Assembly: GCA_028693195.1 (NCBI GenBank) | Contig: JAQUVV010000002.1 | Coordinates: forward strand, 1-49,152 | DNA length: 49,152 nucleotides | Direction of reading: 5' to 3' | Source of the DNA: Lachnospira sp. | GTDB lineage: Bacteria > Bacillota > Clostridia > Lachnospirales > Lachnospiraceae | Shown here: positions 1 to 10,921 of the stretch, in pieces | How the letters are laid out: each line of letters opens with the position of its first letter | How positions within the stretch are numbered: the stretch's first letter is position 1 | Translations under genes and position numbers: made by a program | Notes under the pieces: generated by a model | What the model was told of the DNA's origin: nothing | Seen by the model: only the letters and a program-made list of their open reading frames with translations | Database searches by the model: none

Positions 1-62
1 GATAGTTAGAGCGGCCACACATTTTGTTTATTCTGTCAAGTAATTTCTGGAATTTTACAAAA

Positions 63-100
63 AAAGAACAGGGTGCATATTTCTACATACTCTGTTCTTT
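63..100 (-). terminator. hairpin, possible minus-strand terminator
   Basis: aaagaacag...ctgttcttt inverted repeat; on the minus strand it is followed by a T run (ctgttctttttttgt). Confidence 0.5.
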
Positions 101-117
101 ATGTCATCCTTATCTAA

Positions 118-477
118 ATGACATTGGGGGTGGTATCCCATCCTTTTGGAAGTGTGGTCAGAAGTTTGTTGATTGCGATTCTTGAACTTGGAGTTGAGGA
201 AGTCATGGTGGTGGGACATACAGACTGCGGGGTACAGCATATTAATGCGGATGCAATGATTGAGCAGATGGTTGCGAGAGGAATATCGGAGCATGATATC
301 GAAGTCCTGAGAACAGGCGGAATACCGTTCGAATCATGGCTTGCTGGTTTTGACTCGGTAGAAGAATCGGTGCAGAATACAGTAGAGTCATTGAAGAAGA
401 ATCCGTTGATTCCGAAGGATGTAGTGATTTCGGGGTTTGTCATGGATTCTGTGACTGGAGAACTGATGCGATTATGA
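118..477 (+). pseudogene. beta-carbonic anhydrase, 5'-truncated remnant
   Basis: Translation VVSHPFGSVVRSLLIAILELGVEEVMVVGHTDCGVQ matches the central and C-terminal part of beta-CA (HTDCG motif). The N-terminal CxDxR Zn-ligand segment is missing and the sequence upstream is non-coding. Confidence 0.75.
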
Positions 478-576
478 TAACGATACTTTCCAATTGCACA
501 GTTCAAAAAGCCTCAATACAGCTGGATAATCTGAAATAATCATATATATAGCATGATTTGCAAAAGATATAGTAGT

Positions 577-623
577 ACATACTAAAAGAAGCAGGCCTTA
601 AAAGCCTGCTTCTTTTAGTATGT
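577..623. terminator. perfect 20-bp stem hairpin at the 3' end of citX
   Basis: acatactaaaagaagcaggc-cttaaaa-gcctgcttcttttagtatgt. The citX stop codon (598-600) lies in the loop. Confidence 0.7.
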
Positions 624-1107
624 CTATGATTTTATTCTGCATTTCTTCTACGGAATGTCTTCTGGCACGGGCACATTCCTGGGCCTGACAGTCGCAGATG
701 AGACATTTGCGAAAGACTGGACGAGAAAGTTTTTCTCCAGTGACATCAATAATATCAATGTCGTAAAGACGACCGATCTCGTTGGCTTCTTCTATGTCTG
801 TCATGACTTTCTTGACGAGGGCGGCACCACCATCAAAGGATAGAATCAGTTCGTCTCCAGTCTTATCATCAAAAACAATTCTTTCTAGAACAGAAATCTG
901 ATTCGTTTTTAATGCATCTTCAATGAGGCTGACACCGTGAGAAAAGCATGCATGGAGCTGCGAATTGGTCTTTACAGGACCTGGAATATTTAGGGCAAAT
1001 GAGAGCAATGGCTGATCATACTTTGCAAGTAGATACTGCTGGGTTTGGAAACGACGGTCTCTGCAGATCATCATATCATCTACGGTTACTTGTTCGCCTT
1101 CTAACAT
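598..1107 (-). CDS. citX: citrate lyase holo-[acyl-carrier protein] synthase CitX
   Basis: 169 aa; CitX-like (RDRRFQTQQYLLAKYDQPLLSFALNIPGPVK...CLICDCQAQECARARRH); next to citC. Confidence 0.85.
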   Translation of the reverse strand: MLEGEQVTVDDMMICRDRRFQTQQYLLAKYDQPLLSFALNIPGPVKTNSQLHACFSHGVSLIEDALKTNQISVLERIVFDDKTGDELILSFDGGAALVKKVMTDIEEANEIGRLYDIDIIDVTGEKLSRPVFRKCLICDCQAQECARARRHSVEEMQNKIIDILKEAGF

Positions 1108-1138
1108 AAGTATCCCTTCTTTCTTTAGAAGATTAAAA

Positions 1139-2296
1139 TTAGTAGTGTATCACATCATCAGATGCCTGAATTCTCGCAATGACAGGAGTAGCAGCTTCTG
1201 ATGTGAAATAACGATAGGTTGTTTCTGGTACCAGACTTTTTAGTAGCGTAAAATCCTGATTATGAATTGCAGCTCTGACTGTTGATGCACTAATGGCTTT
1301 GCCGTCTGATTCCTTTCTAGGAATAATCATACATTCAATTCCATGCTTTGGCAAATTGTCTTTCATGATTTGGTTATAAATTCCAGTTACGATGCTGGTT
1401 GGTTCTTCCCCTACATAACGTTTGTTAATGTGCAGATGCTCAGCAATCTGAACAAAGATGGATAAATCAAGGAGTGCATGACCTTCAATCACGGAATTCT
1501 CATCCTTTTGAAAATAACTCGGAAATGTGGTGCTACTGATAATGTATGGACCACTTTCATGATATATGATGTTATCAAACTGCTTGGTTCCTTCCATAAT
1601 CAGTTGTTTTCTTACTTGAAAAGGCACAAGACTGGCATCTTCGCTAACCATGAAAAGATGAACCAAGTCATTTTCTCGACAGGCTTTTTCAATAAGATAA
1701 AGATGACCGTTGGTAAATGGGTTAGCATTCATCACAATGGCTGCTATAGCAGGAGATGATGCTTGAATGGAAGTATTTTCTGTAGCTGCTGGGACTGAAT
1801 TCGATGGAAGATTACCTAGAAGCACTTGCCTTTGTTTTGATAGATGTTCAGAACAGATGCAGTTGGCATTGGATAAATTCTTTAAATAGTCCTGAAATCC
1901 GGTTCTCTTATTCTCCATAAACACTAACTGGTCATCAATGCGCTGAATTTCATAGAAGCCAAGGCTTGCAAAGAACTTTGCGGATGTACACTTGGTGTAT
2001 AGGAATATATGGGAGTTTCCACGCTCAAACTGAACTTCCATTAAGTGTGAAACGATTTCATTCATTAGACCTTCTCCCTGATGGGTGCTGCTGACAGCCA
2101 TGCAGCGCAGGGTGTTGCCAAAACAACTTCCAGTTGCAATGACGTCATAATTGGAATCGTACATGGCACAGGTGTAATCTAGATTTCCATCTCTGCGGAT
2201 TCCCTCTGCAATCAAAAGCTCATCTATTTGTGTATTCACTCGGGTATCTTTCTTTGATACCTGTGAAATTGAATATTCTGACATATAAATCTCCAT
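1139..2296 (-). CDS. citC: [citrate (pro-3S)-lyase] ligase CitC; likely start at the internal Met (MSEYSIS)
   Basis: N-terminal GNAT-like region plus C-terminal nucleotidyltransferase motif (MNANPFTNGHLYLIEKA; ISASTVRAAI). Confidence 0.85.
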   Translation of the reverse strand: MEIYMSEYSISQVSKKDTRVNTQIDELLIAEGIRRDGNLDYTCAMYDSNYDVIATGSCFGNTLRCMAVSSTHQGEGLMNEIVSHLMEVQFERGNSHIFLYTKCTSAKFFASLGFYEIQRIDDQLVFMENKRTGFQDYLKNLSNANCICSEHLSKQRQVLLGNLPSNSVPAATENTSIQASSPAIAAIVMNANPFTNGHLYLIEKACRENDLVHLFMVSEDASLVPFQVRKQLIMEGTKQFDNIIYHESGPYIISSTTFPSYFQKDENSVIEGHALLDLSIFVQIAEHLHINKRYVGEEPTSIVTGIYNQIMKDNLPKHGIECMIIPRKESDGKAISASTVRAAIHNQDFTLLKSLVPETTYRYFTSEAATPVIARIQASDDVIHY

Positions 2297-2472
2297 TCAT
2301 ATAAAAAATGTGTATAGGTTCAGCAGCATAGTTAAAACACTGTATATTTTCTAACGCCGAACAATTCTATTTTAACCTAATATAGTAGGGATTTCCAGTG
2401 GTTTCGAAGATTTCTGATAGTCAATTCAAATAATATGAAAAAAGAAAGATAAAAATTTAACAAAAGAATATA

Positions 2473-2541
2473 TTGACTTTTTATGTGTTCATGCTATTCT
2501 ATAAAAGACTTTTGCAAAACATATTTGCAAATATGTTTGCG
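2473..2541 (+). promoter_or_regulatory. putative xfp promoter with operator
   Basis: TTGACT-N16-TATTCT (2473-2500) followed by the perfect 20-bp palindrome AACATATTTGCAAATATGTT (2518-2537), inside three iterated TTTGC[A/G]-type boxes. Confidence 0.6.
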
Positions 2542-2638
2542 ATATGTTATTACTTTATGCTGATTCTAAAAACAGGCTTACAGCATAAGGTAAGTACAAA
2601 ACAGAATAAACTATGAATTTTAAGAAAAGAGGACAAAG

Positions 2639-5029
2639 ATGAGTACAGAAACAACATGTATTGAAAAGCAGCCATTGACCAATGAATATCTTGAGAAGAT
2701 GAATGCCTACTGGAGAGCAGCGAATTATTTATCAGCGGCACAGTTATATCTTTTGGATAATCCACTGCTTCGTGAGCCATTGACTCTAGACCAGATCAAG
2801 AAGAAAATTGTAGGCCACTGGGGAACAGTACCAGGCCAGAACTTTGTATACTGCCATATGAACAGGGCAATCAAGAAGTATGATCTGGATATGATTCTGA
2901 TTTCAGGCCCAGGACATGGTGGAAACTTCTTTGTATCCAATTCTTATCTTGAAGGTACATATAGTGAAGTATATCCGAACATCAGCCAGGATATGGATGG
3001 AATGAAGAAGCTCTGCAAGCAGTTCTCATTCCCAGGAGGAATCTCAAGCCACGTAGCACCAGAGACACCGGGATCTATTAACGAAGGTGGAGAACTTGGT
3101 TATTCTATTGCACATGCATTTGGTTCCGTATTTGATAACCCAGATTTGATTACGACCTGTATTGTAGGTGATGGAGAAGCTGAGACTGGCCCATTGGCAA
3201 CAGCTTGGCACTCTAATAAATTCTTGAATCCAGTAACAGACGGAGCAGTCCTCCCAATCCTGCACCTGAACGGATATAAGATCAGTAATCCTACAGTATT
3301 TTCCCGTATTTCCCATGACGAGATAGAGAGCTTCATCCATGGATGTGGATGGAAGCCATATTTCGTCGAGGGAGATGATCCAATGACCATGCATAAGAAG
3401 ATGGCTGAGACAATGGATACCATTATCGAAGAAATCAAAGCAATCCAGAAGGATGCCAGAGAAAATGGAAACACAGAAAGACCATTCTGGCCAATGATCG
3501 TACTTCGCACACCTAAGGGCTGGACAGGACCTAAGGTTGTCGATGGCAAGGAAATCGAAGGAACATTTAGAGCACATCAGGTTCCGATCATGATGGATCA
3601 GCCACATCACAAGGATATGTTAGAGGAGTGGTTAAGAAGCTACAAGCCAGAAGAACTGTTCGATGAGAATGGACAGCTGATTCCTGAATTGAAAGCACTT
3701 GTCCCAGAGGGAGATCACAGAATCAGTGCAAATCCTCATGCTAATGGCGGAAAGCTCTTAAGAGACTTAAGACTTCCTGATTTCAAGGACTATGCAGTAG
3801 AAGTCGCACAGCCAGGAGCAAAGGAAGGTCAAGATATGATCGAACTTGGCGGCTTCATTAGAGATATATTCAAATTAAATAAAGAGACTAGAAACTTCAG
3901 AATCTTTGGACCGGATGAGACCATGTCAAACAGACTTGGAAAAGTCTTTGAGGAAACAAACAGAGACTGGAACAATGCATTGAAAGATAATGATGAATTC
4001 TTAAGTAACGATGGATGTGTCATGGATTCTATGCTGTCCGAGCATATGTGTGAAGGCTGGTTAGAGGGATATCTGCTCACAGGTCGTCATGGATTCTTTG
4101 CAAGCTACGAAGCATTTATCAGAATCGTAGATTCTATGGCAGCACAGCATGCTAAGTGGTTGAAGGTATGCTCTCAGTTACCATGGAGACAGTCCATTTC
4201 ATCCCTGAACCTGATCCTTTCCTCTAACGTATGGCAGCAGGATCATAATGGATTTACTCATCAGGACCCAGGCTTCTTAGATCATATCGCCAATAAGAAG
4301 GCAGATGTGGTAAGAATGTATCTTCCACCAGACACCAACTGTCTGTTATCATGCTTTGACCACTGTATCAGAAGTAAGGACTATGTCAATGTGCTGGTAA
4401 CATCTAAGCATCCAAGACCTCAGTGGCTGACCATGGAACAGGCTGTTAAGCACTGTACACAGGGCGTCGGTATCTGGGAGTGGGCAAGCAATGACCAGGG
4501 ACAGGAACCAGATGTAGTTCTTGTTGGCTGTGGTGAAACACCGACTATGGAGGCACTTGCAGCAGTGACGATCTTAAGAGACAACATGCCAGAATTAAAG
4601 ATTCGTTTCATCAATGTAGTGGATTTATTCAAGCTTCAGTCCAGTGCACAGCATCCACATGGTCTGTCAGATACAGATTACGATGCACTGTTTACAAAGG
4701 ATAAGCCAATCATCTTTGCATTCCATGGCTACCCAACACTGATTCATGAGCTGACATACTTTAGACATAACAGAAATCTGCAGGTATTCGGATATCAGGA
4801 AGAAGGAACAATTACCACACCTTTCGATATGCGAGTTCAGAACGAGATTGACCGTTACCATCTGGTAGAAGCAGCAATCAATGCACTTCCACAGCTTGGA
4901 AATAAGGGAGCATATCTCTTACAGAAGATGAGAGATACATTAGTTGCCCATAAGCAACATATTGATGAGTATGGTATGGATCTTCCAGAAGTACGTGACT
5001 GGAAGTGGCATACACCAGAGAATAAGTAG
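2639..5029 (+). CDS. xfp: xylulose-5-phosphate/fructose-6-phosphate phosphoketolase
   Basis: 796 aa; characteristic phosphoketolase sequence ([58 protein letters not shown]). Confidence 0.96.
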   Translation: MSTETTCIEKQPLTNEYLEKMNAYWRAANYLSAAQLYLLDNPLLREPLTLDQIKKKIVGHWGTVPGQNFVYCHMNRAIKKYDLDMILISGPGHGGNFFVSNSYLEGTYSEVYPNISQDMDGMKKLCKQFSFPGGISSHVAPETPGSINEGGELGYSIAHAFGSVFDNPDLITTCIVGDGEAETGPLATAWHSNKFLNPVTDGAVLPILHLNGYKISNPTVFSRISHDEIESFIHGCGWKPYFVEGDDPMTMHKKMAETMDTIIEEIKAIQKDARENGNTERPFWPMIVLRTPKGWTGPKVVDGKEIEGTFRAHQVPIMMDQPHHKDMLEEWLRSYKPEELFDENGQLIPELKALVPEGDHRISANPHANGGKLLRDLRLPDFKDYAVEVAQPGAKEGQDMIELGGFIRDIFKLNKETRNFRIFGPDETMSNRLGKVFEETNRDWNNALKDNDEFLSNDGCVMDSMLSEHMCEGWLEGYLLTGRHGFFASYEAFIRIVDSMAAQHAKWLKVCSQLPWRQSISSLNLILSSNVWQQDHNGFTHQDPGFLDHIANKKADVVRMYLPPDTNCLLSCFDHCIRSKDYVNVLVTSKHPRPQWLTMEQAVKHCTQGVGIWEWASNDQGQEPDVVLVGCGETPTMEALAAVTILRDNMPELKIRFINVVDLFKLQSSAQHPHGLSDTDYDALFTKDKPIIFAFHGYPTLIHELTYFRHNRNLQVFGYQEEGTITTPFDMRVQNEIDRYHLVEAAINALPQLGNKGAYLLQKMRDTLVAHKQHIDEYGMDLPEVRDWKWHTPENK

Positions 5030-5117
5030 AAAATATGTAAATGTATGGTTTTACCAATGAAAGAGTAATTAATTGTAAAAAATTAGTGAAAATTAATATA
5101 TTTTCTTGAAAAACAGA

Positions 5118-5194
5118 AGCATAGATGATATTATAGATATAACTTTTAAAAATGACTTTTATAAAAGTTGAAGCTTTATCATCTATGCTTTTTA
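5118..5194 (+). terminator. long hairpin terminator downstream of xfp
   Basis: agcatagatgat...atcatctatgct then TTTTT; nested aactttta/taaaagtt stem. Confidence 0.65.
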
Positions 5195-5225
5195 TTTGTT
5201 GTAATGCAAAACAAGGAGGATTGTG

Positions 5226-5831
5226 ATGTTTAACGTGAATGATTCTGAATTCAAGCCATATGGCAGAGTGATTCAGGGAGTGGAACTTGGGGATTTACTA
5301 AAGGCAATGGAACAGACACCATTACCAGAGGATGTGATTTATGTTCCATCAGAAGAGAAGCTGGAAGAACTTCCAGTGTATGAGCTGATGTCAAAGAGTA
5401 TTTATGGAGATATGCCAGTACAGATCGGATTCTGTAATGGACATAATCAGTATCTGAATGGATTAGAGTATCACAGAAATTCAGAAATCAATGTAGCTGC
5501 TACTGATTTGATTTTATTGTTGGGAAAGCAGCAGGATATTGAGTCAGATTATACATATGACACTGCGAAGGTAGAAGCATTCTTCGTTCCAGCGGGAACA
5601 ATGATTGAAGTATATGCAACAACTCTGCATTATGCACCTTGCGGAGTGGATGGTGCTGGATTTAGATGTGTAGTTGTTCTTCCAAAGGGAACGAATTATG
5701 ATGTGACACCATTCAGTCAGACTGGAGAAGACAGGCTGCTTGCAGCAACCAATAAGTGGCTGATCGCTCATGAGGATGCACATATTGCAGGTGCATTTGT
5801 TGGCTTAAAGGGTGAGAATGTAAAAATCTGA
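5226..5831 (+). CDS. DUF4867-like (cupin-like) protein
   Basis: ~200 aa ORF preceded by an aggagg RBS; DUF4867-type sequence (YHRNSEINVAATDLILLLG; EAFFVPAGTMIEVYATTLHYAPC); in a pentose cluster. Confidence 0.65.
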   Translation: MFNVNDSEFKPYGRVIQGVELGDLLKAMEQTPLPEDVIYVPSEEKLEELPVYELMSKSIYGDMPVQIGFCNGHNQYLNGLEYHRNSEINVAATDLILLLGKQQDIESDYTYDTAKVEAFFVPAGTMIEVYATTLHYAPCGVDGAGFRCVVVLPKGTNYDVTPFSQTGEDRLLAATNKWLIAHEDAHIAGAFVGLKGENVKI

Positions 5832-5959
5832 AAGCGAATGATTACATATAGAAATATAAAAGAATCACGATATAGCACGATATAGGAATAAAAAAGTTAT
5901 CAGTAAATGAAATGATAAGTATATTTAGGCGGAAGCCGTAAAATAAAAGGAGATAAATC

Positions 5960-7444
5960 ATGAACAATATGCCAGAATTAAAAATCGGAATCGTAGCAGT
6001 CAGCAGAGACTGCTTCCCAGAAACACTTTCTGTTACCAGAAGAAAGAATCTTGTGAAAGCTTATACAGATAAGTATGGAGCTGACAACATATACGAATGT
6101 CCAATCTGTATCGTTGAGAGTGAAATCCATATGATGCAGGCGTTAGAGGATGTGAAGAAGGCAGGATGTAATGCACTTTGTGTATATCTTGGAAATTTTG
6201 GCCCAGAAATCGCAGAGACAATGCTCGCAAAGTATTTTGATGGACCTAAGATGTTTATCGCAGCAGCAGAAGAGACTTCAGCAAATGGCGGTCTTGTTCA
6301 GGGACGTGGAGATGCATATTGTGGAATGCTCAATGCAAGCTATAATTTAAAGCTTCGTGGTGTGAAGGCTTATATTCCAGAATATCCAGTTGGAACAGCA
6401 GAAGAGTGTGCAGATATGATTCATGAGTTCGTTCCAGTTGCAAAGGCAGTATATGCATTACAGAATTTAAAAATTATTAGCTTTGGACCTCGTCCAACCA
6501 ACTTCCTTGCATGTAATGCTCCAATTCAGCAGCTTTACAATCTGGGTGTTGAAATCGAAGAAAATTCTGAATTGGATTTATTCGAAAGTTTCAATAATCA
6601 TGCAGGAGATGCAAGAATTCCAGATGTAGTGAAGAGCATGGAAGCAGAACTTGGTACAGGCAATAAGAAGCCAGAAATCTTAGAGAAGCTTGCTCAGTAT
6701 GAGATTACACTTCTTGACTGGATTGAAGCACATAAGGGTTCTAGAAAATATGTTGCAATCGCTGGAAAATGCTGGCCAGCATTCCAGACACAGTTTGGAT
6801 TCGTACCTTGCTATGTAAATTCAAGACTGACAGGTATGGGAATTCCTGTTTCATGCGAAGTTGATATTTATGGTGCTTTAAGTGAATTTATTGGAACGGT
6901 AGTCAGCAATGATGCAGTTACATTACTTGATATTAATAATACAGTTCCTTCAGACATTTATAATGAGGATATTTCAGGTAAGTTTGATTATACAATTAAG
7001 GATACATTTATGGGATTCCACTGTGGTAATACAGCATCCTGCAAGCTTTCATTCTGTGAGATGAAGAATCAGATGATTATGGCTCGTTCACTTCCAGTGG
7101 AAGTAACCAATGGTACTTTGGAAGGCGATATTAAGCCAGGAGATATTACATTCTTTAGATTACAGAGTACAGCAGATGCACAGTTAAGAGCATATGTTGC
7201 TCAGGGAGAAGTTCTTCCAGTTGCAACAAGATCATTTGGTTCAATCGGTGTATTTGCAATTCCAGAAATGGGACGTTTCTATAGACATGTTCTGATTGAG
7301 AAGAATTATCCTCATCATGGAGCTGTTGCATTCGGTCATTTTGGTAAGCAGTTGGTAGAAGTATTTAAGTATATCGGTGTTGAGGATATTGGATTCAATC
7401 AGCCAAAGGGAATGCTTTATAAGTCTGAGAATCCATTTGCATAA
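5960..7444 (+). CDS. L-fucose/L-arabinose isomerase family protein
   Basis: 494 aa with fucose/arabinose isomerase-like organisation (SFGPRPTNFLACNAP, GKCWPAFQTQFGFVPC, GFHCGNTASCKL); RBS aaggag; upstream of xylB. Confidence 0.8.
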   Translation: MNNMPELKIGIVAVSRDCFPETLSVTRRKNLVKAYTDKYGADNIYECPICIVESEIHMMQALEDVKKAGCNALCVYLGNFGPEIAETMLAKYFDGPKMFIAAAEETSANGGLVQGRGDAYCGMLNASYNLKLRGVKAYIPEYPVGTAEECADMIHEFVPVAKAVYALQNLKIISFGPRPTNFLACNAPIQQLYNLGVEIEENSELDLFESFNNHAGDARIPDVVKSMEAELGTGNKKPEILEKLAQYEITLLDWIEAHKGSRKYVAIAGKCWPAFQTQFGFVPCYVNSRLTGMGIPVSCEVDIYGALSEFIGTVVSNDAVTLLDINNTVPSDIYNEDISGKFDYTIKDTFMGFHCGNTASCKLSFCEMKNQMIMARSLPVEVTNGTLEGDIKPGDITFFRLQSTADAQLRAYVAQGEVLPVATRSFGSIGVFAIPEMGRFYRHVLIEKNYPHHGAVAFGHFGKQLVEVFKYIGVEDIGFNQPKGMLYKSENPFA

Positions 7445-7458
7445 GAAGGCGGGTTAAT

Positions 7459-8937
7459 ATGAATTATATAGGAATTGATTTAGGAACATCCTCAGTGAAA
7501 CTGATTCTGATGGATGAAAAGGGAACAATTCTGAATTCTGTGACGAGGGAATATCCATTGAGCTTCCCACATCCAGGATGGTCAGAACAGAATCCATATG
7601 ACTGGTATGATAACAGTGTTGCTGGAATCAAGGATTTACTGGAGGGACAGGACAAGTCTAAGGTGGCAGGCATCAGCTTTGGCGGACAGATGCATGGGCT
7701 GGTTGTTTTAGACGAGAATGATGAGGTTATTCGACCAGCGATTCTTTGGAATGATGGTAGAACAACAAAGGAATGTGAATATCTGAATGGTGTTGTCGGT
7801 AAGGATAAACTGACAGAATATACAGCAAACATTGCGTTTGCAGGGTTTACAGCTCCAAAGATTCTTTGGATGAAGGAGAATGAGCCGGATAATTTTAAGA
7901 AAATTAAGAAAATTATGCTGCCAAAGGATTATCTGGCATATCGTCTGACAGGTGTATTCTGTACAGATGTATCAGATGCATCAGGAATGCTTTTGTTTGA
8001 CGTAAAGAATCGCTGTTGGTCAGAGAAAATGCTGGATATCTGTGGAATCAATAAAGATATGATGGCTGAAATATTTGAAAGTCATGAGAAAGTCGGAACG
8101 GTAAAGGCAGATATTGCGGCAGAGCTTGGCATTTCAGAGCAGACGATTGTGGCTGCAGGAGCAGGTGATAATGCAGCAGCAGCAGTCGGAACTGGCACAG
8201 TTGGCGATGGAATGTGTAACATTTCTCTCGGAACCAGCGGAACTATCTTTATTTCCAGTAAGGATTTTGGTGTAGACAATAATAATGCATTACATTCCTT
8301 TGCTCATGCAGATGGTCATTATCATTTGATGGGCTGTATGCTTAGTGCAGCAAGCTGCAATAAGTGGTGGATGGATGGTGTAATTGAAACGAAGGATTAT
8401 GCAAAGGAGCAGAGCGGTATTACGGACGACAAGCTTGGTAATAACCATGTGTTCTATCTTCCATATTTGATGGGAGAGCGTTCACCACATAATAATCCTG
8501 CGGCAAGAGCTACATTTACGGGAATGACCATGGATACCAACCGAGAAGATATGACACAGGCAGTTTTGGAAGGTGTAGCCTTTGCAATTCGCGATTCTTT
8601 TGAAGTTGCCAAGAGTCTGGGAATCCAGATTACAGAAACGAAAATCTGTGGCGGCGGAGCAAAGAGTCCATTGTGGTGCAAGATTATGGCAAATGTATTG
8701 AATATTAAGGTCAATATGTTACAATCAGAAGAGGGACCATCTATGGGCGGTGCGATGCTTGCGATGGTTGCTAATGGAGAATATTCAGATGTAGAGGCAG
8801 CTGCCAGAGCGATTGTTCATATAAAGAGCAGCATTGAACCGGATAAAAGAATCGCTGCAAGATATGAAGAAAAGTATCAGCAGTTCAAGAGTATTTACCC
8901 AGCGATGAAGCCAGTATTTGATATTATTACAAAGTAA
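7459..8937 (+). CDS. xylB: xylulokinase (FGGY family)
   Basis: IGIDLGTSSVKLILMD, GGQMHGLVVLDE, PAILWNDGRT, GERSPHNNPAARATFTG. Confidence 0.95.
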   Translation: MNYIGIDLGTSSVKLILMDEKGTILNSVTREYPLSFPHPGWSEQNPYDWYDNSVAGIKDLLEGQDKSKVAGISFGGQMHGLVVLDENDEVIRPAILWNDGRTTKECEYLNGVVGKDKLTEYTANIAFAGFTAPKILWMKENEPDNFKKIKKIMLPKDYLAYRLTGVFCTDVSDASGMLLFDVKNRCWSEKMLDICGINKDMMAEIFESHEKVGTVKADIAAELGISEQTIVAAGAGDNAAAAVGTGTVGDGMCNISLGTSGTIFISSKDFGVDNNNALHSFAHADGHYHLMGCMLSAASCNKWWMDGVIETKDYAKEQSGITDDKLGNNHVFYLPYLMGERSPHNNPAARATFTGMTMDTNREDMTQAVLEGVAFAIRDSFEVAKSLGIQITETKICGGGAKSPLWCKIMANVLNIKVNMLQSEEGPSMGGAMLAMVANGEYSDVEAAARAIVHIKSSIEPDKRIAARYEEKYQQFKSIYPAMKPVFDIITK

Positions 8938-8967
8938 ATATGAATTACAATGAAAAGGAGAATGGCT

Positions 8968-9621
8968 ATGAAGTTTTTTATTGACACAGCAAATGTTGAG
9001 GATATCAAGAAGGCAAATGACATGGGAGTCATCTGCGGTGTAACAACAAACCCATCATTGATTGCTAAGGAAGGAAGAGATTTCAAGGAAGTTATCAAGG
9101 AAATTACTGCAATCGTTGATGGACCAATTAGTGGTGAGGTTAAGGCGACAACAGTAGATGCTGAGGGAATGATTGCAGAAGGAAGAGAAATTGCAGCGAT
9201 TCATCCTAATATGGTTGTTAAAATTCCGATGACAGTAGAAGGCTTGAAGGCGACTAAGGTGTTATCAAGTGAGGGGATTAAGGTCAATGTAACATTGATT
9301 TTCTCAGCAAATCAGGCACTTCTTGCAGCAAGAGCAGGCGCAGCTTTCGTTTCACCATTCTTAGGACGTTTAGATGATATTTCACAGCCAGGTATTAACC
9401 TGATCGAGGATATCGTAGCGATTTTCAGCAATTATGATATTCAGACAGAGATTATCTGCGCAAGTGTTCGTAACCCAATTCATGTGACTGACTGTGCTTT
9501 GGCAGGAGCAGATATTGCAACAGTTCCATATAAGGTTATTGAACAGATGACACACCATCCATTGACAGATGCTGGTATTGAAAAGTTCCAGAAGGATTAT
9601 ATTGCTGTATTTGGAGAATAG
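8968..9621 (+). CDS. fsa: fructose-6-phosphate aldolase/transaldolase family protein
   Basis: [36 protein letters not shown]; start chosen from aaaggag spacing. Confidence 0.88.
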   Translation: MKFFIDTANVEDIKKANDMGVICGVTTNPSLIAKEGRDFKEVIKEITAIVDGPISGEVKATTVDAEGMIAEGREIAAIHPNMVVKIPMTVEGLKATKVLSSEGIKVNVTLIFSANQALLAARAGAAFVSPFLGRLDDISQPGINLIEDIVAIFSNYDIQTEIICASVRNPIHVTDCALAGADIATVPYKVIEQMTHHPLTDAGIEKFQKDYIAVFGE

Positions 9622-9669
9622 AAACAGTGCGTTTTTATGACTCAGAAAAGATATATTACGAGGTAAAGT

Positions 9670-10857
9670 ATGATTGCTACAGAGAAGATAACGACGACAG
9701 ACGTGAAAAGATTCAATAAAAACCGTATTTTTCGTCTAATTCATTATGCAAACAGAATATCAAGACAGGAAATTGCGGAGGTTCTTCAGCTTTCACTTCC
9801 AACTGTTAATCAGAATTTAAAGATTTTAACAGATGAGAAGCTGATTACATTTGTAGGAAGTTTCGAATCAACTGGAGGTCGAAAAGCACAGATTATTACT
9901 GTGGATGGAATGTCTAAGTGTGCTGTTAGCATCAATATCACAGCAACAAGCCTGAAAGCTGCATTAGTAGATTTGAATGGAAAAATTGTTGATTTGGTAG
10001 AAGAGAGAATTCCGTTTTCTGACAATGAGGTTTATGAAAAGAATGTCGCAGCATTAGTGCGAAGAATGATCATGGGAAATCACGTCGAGGATGAGAATGT
10101 TCTTGGCGTTGGAATTACAATCCCAGGAGTTTTCAATCAGGATAATGATGTGGTGATTTCTTCTCCTCCGTTACGAATTAAGAATTATAGAGTAGAACGC
10201 ATTACCAAGTATATTCCATATCCATGTTATGTTATGAATGATGCAAGAGCAAATGCTTACGCAGAGTATTGGTTTGATCGACGACCAGAGAACGCGGAAG
10301 ATATTAATCTTAATATTTTCCATCCTTCGAATAGGGATTTATATCAGAATGGAAAGATATATGTTATGCTGAATACAGGAGTTGGTGGTTCCTACATTGA
10401 TCGTGAAAAGATTCAGACAGGTACACATAATCGATATGGTGAGTTTGGGCATATGACCATTCACCCAGGAGGAAACAAGTGCTTCTGTGGGAAAAAGGGA
10501 TGTTTTGAGGCCTATGTTTCAGCGAGAGTGCTATCATCCGACTTGGGGATTTCCTTAAAAGAATTCTTTGAACAGATTGAGAACGTTGCACAGTATCAGA
10601 GTATATTCGATGAATATCTGGATAATCTGACTACAGGAATTAACAATCTCTATACGATGTTTGATGGAGATGTTGTGATTGGTGGCCCGGTTGCAGAGTA
10701 TTTGAAGAAGTATCAAGACAGGATAAAGAATATGCTGATTGAGAAGTATTCTTTTGATACGGATGGATCATATTTTTCATTTGCACGATGCATGCCGGAA
10801 CAATCTGATTTAGGAGCAGCTTTAATGTTTCTTGGAGAGTTCATCAGGTCTATATAA
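9670..10857 (+). CDS. ROK family transcriptional regulator (XylR-like)
   Basis: N-terminal wHTH (RQEIAEVLQLSLPTVNQNLKIL) plus ROK domain with CxCGxxGCxE-type motif (CFCGKKGCFEAY). Confidence 0.9.
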   Translation: MIATEKITTTDVKRFNKNRIFRLIHYANRISRQEIAEVLQLSLPTVNQNLKILTDEKLITFVGSFESTGGRKAQIITVDGMSKCAVSINITATSLKAALVDLNGKIVDLVEERIPFSDNEVYEKNVAALVRRMIMGNHVEDENVLGVGITIPGVFNQDNDVVISSPPLRIKNYRVERITKYIPYPCYVMNDARANAYAEYWFDRRPENAEDINLNIFHPSNRDLYQNGKIYVMLNTGVGGSYIDREKIQTGTHNRYGEFGHMTIHPGGNKCFCGKKGCFEAYVSARVLSSDLGISLKEFFEQIENVAQYQSIFDEYLDNLTTGINNLYTMFDGDVVIGGPVAEYLKKYQDRIKNMLIEKYSFDTDGSYFSFARCMPEQSDLGAALMFLGEFIRSI

Positions 10858-10921
10858 TGAATAGATACACAAGAACTGGTTCGATGAGCATATAAAGCAG
10901 TCTCAGTGTGGAGAGATTAGA

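Noticed and set aside
3044-3610. Antisense ORFs on the minus strand within xfp (3044..3610, 3100..3549, 3829..4080)
   Set aside because: They are opposite a strongly conserved coding gene, with unconvincing translations and no RBS.
5850-5885. Short direct repeat cacgatatagcacgatatag upstream of the isomerase gene
   Set aside because: Only two 10-bp units in AT-rich DNA; too short to support a function.
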